Source of the DNA: Enchytraeus crypticus | Taxonomy: Eukaryota > Annelida > Clitellata > Enchytraeida > Enchytraeidae | Direction of reading: 5' to 3' | DNA: 64,000 nucleotides | Assembly: GCA_905160935.1 (NCBI GenBank) | Contig: CAJHZI010000423.1 | Coordinates: forward strand, 2,351,001-2,415,000 | Shown: in pieces, positions 1-11,137 of the stretch | Position numbering within the stretch: position 1 is the stretch's first letter | Layout: each line of letters starts with the position of its first letter | Position numbers and translations under genes: made by a program | Notes under the pieces: generated by a model | What the model was told of the DNA's origin: nothing | Database searches by the model: none | What the model saw: only the letters and a program-made list of their open reading frames with translations

Positions 1-573
1 ATGAAACTGCAGAGAGGCTAATAATTATAATATTACATTGGTGCAATATTTGACAAATTATACTTTCTCATTTATGATGTTGTATTCTATTATAATGGGA
101 AACAGGAGAGTGTTATTAGGTAATGAAGTCCTGTATACAGTAAATGTTAGTCGGAGCTGAGGAGGGCATATTGGGCCCACTTCGTAATAAGCAGAATCCC
201 CCAAGTATAATGGTATATCCCGGAGGTCCTCCTCCGGGATATACCATTAACCATTTGATGAACTGCAACTTGACCGGTGATGGTGTCACGCGTGAGGATC
301 TCAGAGAGTTCAATGATCGGGCAAGAAATTGTCAGCGGCTGGATTAATGCTGTGTGAGGACACGGTATGAAGAAGAATGGTATATCACGTTAGCTGATTT
401 AATGATCCACTCTTATGTGGTCATGAAGAGGAAAACGGAAGTGAGAGAAGAGTAGAGGCATTATATACAATGGACCTGCCAGTAGACAATGCCCTGAGAG
501 AGATATTCCATAAGAAAACTCATGTAATATTTTACTTGTGAAATTAAAAGAATTTGATTAATATTGTAACAAC
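1..573. other. HAL-A intron 13 (left window edge)
   Basis: Intron sequence downstream of HAL-A exon 13. It holds a perfect short inverted repeat at 208-249 and, at about 395-520, a degenerate 3' end of the (GA)n-tailed LINE family described below. An open frame at 144-347 runs through the inverted repeat and has no recognisable homology; I do not treat it as a gene. Confidence 0.6.
208..249. repeat. Perfect 19-bp inverted repeat, 4-nt loop
   Basis: Arms 208-226 and 231-249 are exact reverse complements around the loop TCCT. The stem includes the GC-rich core CCCGGAGG in otherwise AT-rich DNA. Both strands therefore read nearly the same sequence. Function unknown; it could be the centre of a small foldback element. 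Confidence 0.85.
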
Positions 574-3500
574 CTGAGGACAGCAGCGAAGTGTGTAGGC
601 ATCTTGGACTCTATTACAGAAGCGATGGCTTTCTACAAAAAGATACATAAATACATGTATATTTAGAAAAATAAAAATTTAGATACACATGTACATTTTA
701 GATATTTTTCTCATTGTTACGCTATTAAATATTTGCTATTCGTTTCTTTCACAAGTGTATTATTTGTTTTCAATTTCGTATCGAGTTATTTGCTAAATAA
801 CTCACACTTCTATTAAACTATATGATTATTCATCGGCCATGACATTGCTATAGAAATTGTCGGAGGTTATTATTATTATGTTACTATTAATATTCAGCGA
901 AATTTAGGGTCGAGTCACAGCGTGATGGTAGATTTTAACCTTCCTAACTATGGACGTGATAAAGCATCATTTTCCATCTTTACCGACATGTTTGAGTCTA
1001 TTATCCCAGAAATGCCGAGAAAAACTACGTTGCAATCATTAATTTTAATCTAACATAATTTTGAAACTGCGACAATTTCTTACATTTCAAATATCAACGG
1101 TTTTTACGGCTTTTTGTTAGGCTCTTCTTAAAAAATTAATGATCATGAAATAAGATAACACGACTAATACCTGATATTTCCGATGGAAATACATCAGAAT
1201 TAAGGACCGATCTAAATCTGCTTGCAACACTCATCTGTCCTTTATGCGGTCTCACAGCGTGTATATCTGAAAGTAAAAGAATTCACTTTAACAGCTCTAA
1301 TAATTCATTAATTTAACACCGTTAATGGCGTGGGAACAATCATGCCCTTTAGTTCATGAATTTAAAACCTCTGAATAATTTCAAATTAGTATTGGGCATA
1401 TATCTACTCGACATTATTTTACATTTGACAAAATACCAAAAAACCTTGAAAGATTCATTGACTTTTTCACGAAAGATCGAGTGAAACTATCTTTAAGATG
1501 GAAGGACTTCTTTTTCTCATTTAGGATCATCCAACGATTAAACCAGATTAAATATTTCTAAAAGTTAACTGCGGTGCCAATTCTAAATCGGCCTATTACA
1601 ATTATCATCTAGTTTGTAGGTAGATTCTAAAGAATGTATTAAAACGATTTAAATTACACCTAGTTATTTTTAATAGTTAAAGTTGGGGTGGAATGGAAAG
1701 CAGGATATCTCATTTTCACTAGCTGTCATGCTTACAAAAGTGAGTTTCCCTGCTAGGGGACCATATCAGATACTAGAGGCCCTATAAAAGGGAAAGACGG
1801 TTTGAAATCTTTTAATAGCTCCACTAGCTTTCAATATCCACTTTAGCCATTGGTTATTATGAACCTGTAAGATTTACTCTAGAACTAATAGAGTACCTGG
1901 GTCGAATGCTCTGGTTGTGCCCTTAAGAACTTCGATGGTCATGGCTGCCACTATATCAGCTTGCTTAGCGATAGCGTGAGCTCTTTCTAGCGCTGTTAGA
2001 TTTAATCAATAAATCAATCAATACAGCAATCACTCCTACACTTTAAAAATAAATAATCTGCAATGTACTGTTAAAGCTGGACTTTATTTTTGTCGTTTGA
2101 TTCAGAGAAGTTGAGAAAAGAATGGCTAACATCTGATGATATTTTAAAAGATTCGAATAACGCACATATAATACAGATGGCAACAGAAAACTACTTCAGA
2201 CACTGCATTATAAACGCATTGAGTATTTTTTTAGTTGCGGAAAAGGCGCTGATGTTGTGAATGGATCAAGCGGTTGATCGATGGAGTGCTTCATTGAGAG
2301 CGAGACTGGAGTCTTTAAATTAAATTATGCATCATGAAACCGGCTTTTGAGAATGAATTAAAGGAAGAGCGAGAAAAAATACTAAGCATTGATTTCTATA
2401 ATATTATTACTTATAACAATATTACTAAAATATTATTATATTAACAATATAGATTTAAAGCAAATTTGGCATTCATTTGAGAGTTTAAATTATGAATGTG
2501 TGACGTGTTGTACGTTTTGCGGATAGTTTTAAGTCAGGCTGGAGTTATCACGACAATGATTAACACTCTATGGTATCTTAACATAAGATCAAGCAAGATG
2601 AATTCAATACAGATGTTAGTTTCAAACTGTCATTAGAACAAGCTTAGTATTGTTAGGAACTTTAATAATTAGAGACTTAGAGCTAGTTAATAATTAGATA
2701 ATTAGAGTTTAATAATTAGATTAATTGATTAGTATGTCTTTAATTTAACGATAATAATATTAATAATATATGAGATTATAAACAGAAATTTTGAGTTCAC
2801 AAATCATGTTTGAATATGCCATCAAGCAATATGAAATGAAATTTGAGAAGGAGAAGCAAATTGACGAAACTAAATGCTTGCATTTTCACTATCAGCTATT
2901 TTTTTTTCATTTTTTAAAATACTATAGCACATCGAATTGAGTTTGGTTCAAAAATAATCAAATGTGACCGTGACAAAGTTTACTGCCATGTCACCGACAA
3001 CGATAACGCTCGTGAGAATTAGTAACAATTTAAACACCGTAATTGAAAAATATTATTATTCTATTTAGTAATTACTCGCTTTATTGTTTACAAAACGCAT
3101 AATAATAATATTTACTTATTCATCACATCAAACATAAAAAATCTCAGGTAAAGCAAATAGAAAAGCGAAACATGTAAACGTGTGTGTGAACGGAATATAC
3201 AGGCCATAGAAGCGCTTACATATTCCGGATTTAGTTCATTAAAAGTAGAAAATTAATATAAAAAGCTTAATTACTAGAATAATAGTATTTTGCGAACAAG
3301 AGGGAAGGTAATCACAGACATAGAGAGAAAATAAATTCACTGCACGACTCAGTATACAAGCAAATAGAAAAAAAACGATTAAAAGCAATATTTCAAATAT
3401 TTACGTATATACGTGTAAGATTGACATATGCCCATTACATGACCATGACAGCATTGATAAGCACTTTGCAAACTCATAGCATCGACTACTACGCCAAGGC

Positions 3501-5168
3501 GTTACCTATCGGCTGCTAGGTGTGGCAGACCACAGCAGTCGAAGGCGGCGTTGACGTAAGGCTTGCAAATAAGGCATACTCAATATTAGACATGAATCGG
3601 TTTGAGGTCTCAAACGAATTGTCTGAAGGGACATACAACATTGAGTGAAATCAAGAACAGTAAGTTGTACCTGCTTTGGTGCAACTTTAACTACGCTATA
3701 CGCCCGTATACCGCCGCGAAACTGAAGTATTATTCCAGTTAAAAATAGTTCTACATTTGAATATCAAGGGTTTTTTGGAAAATAGAAGTGCTTGAGACGT
3801 GAATATGGAGAAGAATGGAGGAGATTAGTTTGAATGAACATACTATAAAAGAACAACCGCCGAAGACAATTGGTACAGATTAGCAAAGGTAAAAATCTAA
3901 AAAAAGCTGGAGAATGGATTAAAAGATGACGAGAGGTTTATCGAAGGAGGTGACAGAACGAAGCATAACGAGGGAGAGAGTTAGGTAATGGCCCACACTT
4001 GAGATGATAGATGATTTGACATCTGTTTGCGGATATGAAAAGAAAAGTTGATAATAGAAAAATATGAAGGATTTATATGTAATGAATTTAATGAGAGTAA
4101 TGAATTTAAGCAGTTGATTGATTGATTGATTGAACTTACCTTCAACCCCCAGAGAAGTTATAAATTGAGTCCCATTTATAAGAGCAAGACCCTGAATAGA
4201 AAATCATATAAAGTCCACCATGTAACTTCATTTTACAAACAAGAATTATTAATAATTATTACGTACAAAATTACTGATAACTAATATCAGTTTCGACAAT
4301 CAACAATCATATAATTAATTAATTACTCAATTAATGAATCAATAATCATTTAATAAATAACTCCATTAATTAATAAATGATCATATAATCAATTAATTTA
4401 TTGATTAATCAATGATCATTTAATAAATAACTCAATTAATTAATAAATAATCGTTTAATAACTCAATTGATTAATGATCATTTAATGAATTTTATTGAAT
4501 GATAAATTATAAAATATGATATTGGCATGAAGCAAAATACGAATTTCAACCCATCTCTAATTGGACGTTTCAGGAAACACAATCAGTCCATTGTTTGCAT
4601 AATGAAGAATCATTTGTTAGGGGTAAAGTCTTGTAATATATGCACACTAGGATTAAACTAGCAATGATTAGATAACTGATTCGACGTGTCTGCACCGGTG
4701 CAAGGGATTAAAGCGATTTAGTTTATACATCGGATCAGGCTATAAATAGCAACATCATATCTCATAATACTTGTATATCTTGTATCATATATCATACCTT
4801 TCTCTCTATCTTTCTATCTCTTGCTTTCTCTCTCTCTCTCGCTCTCTTAGTGCACTGCCTACTAGTAGTTTCATGGTATATAACGCCTCCACTCTTCTGT
4901 CATTCATTTTCCTCTTCGTGCCGTATTACGAGTGGATATTTAAATATTCTAACATTTCTAATTGTGCTATCATTGATTATCAATTACAGATGAATTTAAA
5001 TGTTGAGCATCAAGCTTTGATAAATATTAATGTCACAATTAATATCAAGTCAATAGTCAAAATTTATAAAAAATACAAAAAATTAATTTCAACTAGATAT
5101 ATATAATAAATTGCTATCACCTCCTTTGGTCCCAGTGATATTGGCTTTAGTCCATTTTGCCCTAAAAT
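574..5168 (-). CDS. HAL: HAL-A exons 9-13
   Basis: Exons: 9, 5121-5168; 10, 4140-4191; 11, 1897-1992; 12, 1171-1266; 13, 574-632. Exon 10 contains [16 protein letters not shown] (active-site Asn); exon 11 [20 protein letters not shown]; exon 12 [20 protein letters not shown]; exon 13 [19 protein letters not shown] with Gln, Tyr and Arg of the active site. Exon lengths 48, 52, 96, 96 and 59 are identical to the HAL-B exons. The next exon (VHGVV... in HAL-B) is not found in bases 1-573. Confidence 0.92.
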
Positions 5169-6134
5169 CTGAAAATATAGAAAAAACAATAAATGTAGGC
5201 AGACTTGGAAACAACGTAGCAAAATGTTCACGTAGTAAAATATGAATGACTTAACTGTGCGGGCTAGAGAGTCTATTAAGGCAATTATCATCATCATCAT
5301 CTTCCATTGCAGCCCAGTTTAACCAGGGTTAGGAAACGAGTAGACCTTCTTTTCCATTGATTTTTGAAAATATTTAGCTATTTCTGGAGTCTAGGCGCCC
5401 ACCAATCGAATGGCCTTTCTGACGTTGGTTTGAATCTTAGTACTTTATCGCCTTTTACGACTCGTGCAGTCCACGGTTGGTCTATTATTCCGCAACCCAT
5501 ACACAACGCGGGTATTTAGTATATTAGGAGAAGCAGTATAATAGTAATACAATAATACAAGTTTGAGCAACTTGAATGAAAAATTAAGTATGCATTAAAT
5601 TGAATATAAATTAAATAGACAATCTTTTAAAATAATTATATCGATAACATTATTGAATAGTACATAAATATAATACGAAATATTATACTATGACTACATG
5701 TAAATAGTCTTCTTCTTTAGTGCACTGCCTAGTGGCAGGTTCAAGGTACATATTCATACTTAAAGTCTGTTGTTTCGCTCCATAGGAGCACTCCTTAGAT
5801 CAACAAGTTAATTCCTTCACAAAGTCTCTTCCTTATCCATACACTATGTAGACTATAGCTATACATTATGTAGCCTATAGCTATAGCTTATGCAGCCTTA
5901 TCCATACATTATGTGCCTATATGTAAATAGTAAGAGTAATTAAAAAGTGTTAGTACTAAAATTTAAGCAAAGCCACAATCTATGTGATATTATTAATTTA
6001 AATGTAAAATTTCAATATTTAAATATTGATTTTCAATAAGGTAAAGGATATTATAGAATGTTTTAATATTTAAATTATGTTTATAATGATTAAAATAATA
6101 ATTATATGTACATGTATATACATATATATATATA

Positions 6135-6197
<63 letters not shown>

Positions 6198-6237
6198 TAT
6201 ATATATAATATATATATCTAATATATATATATATACA

Positions 6238-6287
<50 letters not shown>

Positions 6288-9200
6288 TACATAATGTAAC
6301 TACGGTGCATGTGTATGATTACCTAATATGTTTATAACAACGATATGCTAATTGCTAATACGTGCCTATGACGAACAAATGAATGTTTAGTGCACGAGCT
6401 AAAGACATACCGTACATTTTTAAGTACTTACATCTGCGGCATCTCCCCATCCTGTTTTAGGACTCCACATTTTCCCCTCTCCCATCATCCCGTAGGCGAG
6501 ATGAGCTAGGGGTGCCAGGTCTCCACTGGCTCCCACAGTTCCCTTCTCAGGTATCCACGATAAACAGGAAGCTGGAAAATGTATACTTAATGTTAAGTGC
6601 CATTCTTATAAAAATATGAGTCTACTTTATGCAATTTAATTTTTTATTTATTTAAATATCTTGGAAATGTTTATAAAAACTTTATATCTACATTTCCTAT
6701 TTATATAATCCTAATCTTCGTCTAGAGAGAATGTTAGATAGGCCGTGTTGCGAGAGGGATTTACTTAAATAAGTAATTGAAAGAAGAACGAAAGGGAAAA
6801 AGGTTTGAGTAAGACAGAGACTAGGGATGCTGGATAAATTGATAAGGCACTCGTGTGTGGATATGGAAAGAACAGAATATGTGGAGTTATATGATATGAA
6901 CCTGCCACTAGGTAGTACGCCGCAACATGAGATATAAAGACATATCTAGATATATCTGAGATATCTCTCTCTCTCTCTCTTCAGTGCACTGTCAAGAAGC
7001 AGGTTCAAGGTACATATTCATACTCAAAGTCTGCTTTCTCGCTCCAAAAGAACCCTCCTTAAATCAACAAGGTAATCCTTTCACAAAGTTTATGCCTTAT
7101 CCATACCTTATGTAGCCAATAGCTTGGGAAAAGTATGGCTTCTGAGGTGGTTTCCCGTTGCCTTCCTCAGTTATGTCTGAGAAATATCTATAGATATATC
7201 TGAGACTGAATCAGAATTTAACGCCTGTTTCGTCACCTGAAAGCTACACCAGTGACAAATGAGCGCTGAGATTGGAACATAGCGCCCAAAGAAACTAATA
7301 TATTCTAGTTGTCGAAAAATATCCATGCATTGCGCTTAGCTTGGAGGTGTTATGTGTTCAAAACTCATCATCTATGACAACAACAAGAACAGCAACAAAA
7401 CATAATCTACTATCGTAGTTCATGACAACGCAAAACACTTTACATCGCATGTGGATGAAAAATCGGACTTTAAATCATCGTCCTATTACATTTTTATTAA
7501 AACAATGGCTATAATGTAACTATCGCCATTGTTAAATTATTATCACCATTTGACAGTTGTCTCACCGTTGAAAGCATCGATGTATTGCTGGAGGGTTTTA
7601 AGACTGATTCCGCTGTAGCCTTTAGCAAGCACATTGATCCTCAGCGCTAGCAACCTCCGCACTCTCTGAGGATTGAGGGGCTCTCCAACTCCTGATAACA
7701 TTAAACACATTTTCCACATTAATACATTTTTCTCTCCAACACCTGAAGACATTAAGACATTTCCCACATTAAGACATTTTTATATCCAACATTTGACAAC
7801 ATTTAGACAGTTTCAACATTAAAGCATTTTCTATTCAACATTTCACAGCATTTAGACATTAACCGCACTAAGAGATTTTTGTCTCCGGAATCTTATAGCA
7901 TTAAGCCATTTTTCTTTCCAAGAAAAGCACTAAGACATTTTTCTCTATCTGACAAAATGAAAAGATTATGACATTTTTTGCTCTCTAAAATCTGACAACA
8001 TTAAGATATTTTTCTCTCCAAATCCTTCGAACATCGAGATATTTCCAACCTATAGTCATTTTCTCTACGACACCTGACAACATTAGTTAAGACATTTTAA
8101 GAAATTTTTAAGAGATTTAAAGCCATTTAGAACTGCGTCCTCGTCGTATTATGATAGACGGAAGTTTGGAGATGATTCTGTTGAATTATTCACATTTTAG
8201 TGAAACATTACCTGCTGAATGAGATCGTATAAGATTTTCTTGCAGGCGACTCAAGTCTTCGCTAGATATTACCGTGTTCGCGAACTTTCCAAATCCCGTA
8301 TTTATTCCATATGCAACTGCAGCATAACAAGAATTTGACAAATTAGCAATTAAATTCAAAGCAACAAACAAAATTTTATTCTATTTTCTCAAGTTAAAAC
8401 CTATCATATGTTTAAGTTAAAATTATAATTAAATATAGTATATATGTATTAACTTAAGCAAACTGATTTATACTAAGCAAATTACTGTTGGTAGATGTTT
8501 TCAATTATTAAGAATTCATTAATAAACAAAATTCTTTATTTTAATCCATTAACTAAAAATTTTAAGTTTAATTTTATTAAAGTATTGAAATATAAATTTC
8601 ATTTGAAATTTAATTTAGATTTGTCAATTTTAAAATTGTACACATTGGACAAAATTAGTCATTATTTATTTTGTTGAAATTATTTTATTGTTCCTTTTTA
8701 AAAATTAACTAAATAACAATTGATTAGTAATTAAGTAATCAATTATCTTGTCAAAATTAAAAAAATAAAATTGTGACATTTAATCAATATTAGACACATA
8801 AAGTTTAGTAGTATAATTTAATCATATCTTTAAAACTTGTTTCGATCTAGCCGTATCGGAAAATCCATTCGAGCACAACCATTGTATTATTTTGACGAAT
8901 TTATTAAAGTTTCAGACATCTTGCATTTATTGTATTTTTATTGAAAGTAAAAGTTAGAAAATACCTTTATTTTGAACTAAGATGTCCTCGACAAGATTTC
9001 GTGCTTTGTTGACTCTGCGAATGGAATCCTGAGTCAGCTGAAAGAAGAAAAAAAACAATGGATTCTAAATACAGCTTCAACTGATTATAATTATCAGTAG
9101 AGAATCGATAGAAATTGCAATTTCTCTTTGACTGCCGCAGCGGTGTCACAACGGTGCCACAGCAGTGCCATAATGGTGCCACAACGCTGCCACAACGCTG

Positions 9201-11091
9201 CCACAATGGTGCCACAACGCTGCCACAGCAGTGCCATAATGGTGCCACAACGCTGCCACAACGCTGCCACAACGCTGCCACAACGCTGCCACAACGCTGC
9301 CACAACGCTGCCACAGCAATGCCATAATGGTGCCACAACGGTGCCACAACGCTGCCACAACGGTGCCACAACGATTATTCCTGCAGACTCTTATTCTGTA
9401 TATCCGGCATTAGATAGCCTACTCGTCATTGATAAATTGATACAGTTTTAAGAGAAGAAACAAACGTAAAAGTACATTTAGCATTTTAATGAATATCTCT
9501 GCTGCATCAGGGCATAACAGTAGTTTCAGGATTCCTGCCAAATCCGAGCCTACCTCGACAGTGAGTCACTGTATCAACCTAAATGCTAAATCCTGGTGAT
9601 ATTTGTAATGGAGACATGCAACCTGTTCAGCTAATGCAACAAATTTCAAAATGGATCATACTACAATTTTCTGTCAACCAAACTTGATTTTGTACACTGT
9701 ACACATAGTAGGCTATAGCAAATACCGCTATGACATCATTACACCAAATATTGCGCTGACGTCATTGTAGCAAATACTGTGCTGGCGTCATACTTGGATG
9801 ACAAAAAGGTATTTAAGTTCAAGCACCTTTAGATATTCTACTTTATAATGATTTAACAATGCACTCAGCTTGAGATTGCGAGATTGCGAAATTATATTTA
9901 TAAATTTTGTAGTTTTCTTCGTCTACCTTAATCTCGACTCTCCCTGAACCTAATTTCATTAAATCTTCACAAGACATGCTCTCTCCATCAATCAGTAGCG
10001 TCTGTAGAGAAAACAATATAATAATAGTTAAATAGAGCATACCGTAGATTAAATTCTAGCAAAAACTAAAGCTAAAAATATAGTTTTCAATTAAAGTTGA
10101 TTACTTTTTAGTGTATTAATAAATCTATTAATTCTTGTCAAATTTATTTATTTATTTATTTTTTATTAGTATTTCATTTTAGTTTCTAATATTATGAGGA
10201 ACTGGAATGGTCAGAACGAAGTACATTTATATTGAGGTGACTGTTTTATGCTAATATGTAATTTTAGGAATGTGAATAAAGGTATTCAATTTACCATAAG
10301 AACATTTTCTTTGCGCTACATGCAATAAATATCATGAAGTCCCTAAAGACTGTACATAATGTGTAATTATATTTTGATTTTGTATTTATAAATTTCATTT
10401 AAATTACTAATCTTTAATGCTAGGAAAACTTTTACAAATTAGAAATAAATTAAATAAATTTGGATAAATATGACAAGGATATATAAATTAACACAACAGC
10501 AACTGTAAGTCGATTAGTTGATTTTATTATTTCGTATTTTCTGGGTGCAGATGTTGATTCTGCAAATAAAGGACAGTCAAGAATTATCATTGAATGTCTC
10601 AATAGTGTAGTGGTTAGAGGCACAACGTAACGTTATGAAATTTTAGATGACTTATCCTGAGATGAATTGAGCTCTCGTGGGTTCGAATCCCGGACGCGTT
10701 TATCAGAGATTAAAATCTCGGACATTCACAGGAAAACTGGGTCAAATTATTTAAAAATAGACTATTAGAAGTGATAGATACGAATATAATTAGTAATTTC
10801 ACTGTAATGCGTGTTATTTACTATTATTTATTGTTTTACAAAAAGTTTGAGAGTAGTTAAGTCATGAAATATTATACTATACCTCAGTAGGCTTGTGATC
10901 CTTATCGTCACTGTTCACAGGAATGAAGGATTGTAAAAAGGTACAGAATAATGAAAAACAATGTCAGTGGTTATTAATGGTATCAAATTATTTCATTTTG
11001 TTTCAATAAATCAATTTAATCTATTATATAAATATGATAAACGCTAGTTAAACTGAAATTATGGGATTCAGAGGAAGATTTGTATTATTAA

Positions 11092-11137
<46 letters not shown>

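Noticed and set aside
144..347. 67-codon open frame and its antisense partner at 116-313
   Set aside because: Mirror frames created by the palindrome at 208-249; no recognisable homology and located in an intron.
574..1266. Apparent 3' truncation of HAL-A
   Set aside because: Exon 13 ends at a normal donor and the missing exons would lie left of base 1; this is a window edge.
8967..9451. Overlapping open frames of 70-134 codons on both strands
   Set aside because: Produced by the 11-bp minisatellite. Only 8965-9037 within the region is coding (HAL-A exon 5), in a different context.
10591..10760. Possible tRNA gene
   Set aside because: A and B boxes are present but ~70 bp apart, with no acceptor stem, and a second copy at 27113 shares ~230 bp beyond the tRNA-like part, so it is a SINE. 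The tRNA-like segments at 41265-41345 and 60855-60930 are likewise not supported as functional tRNAs.
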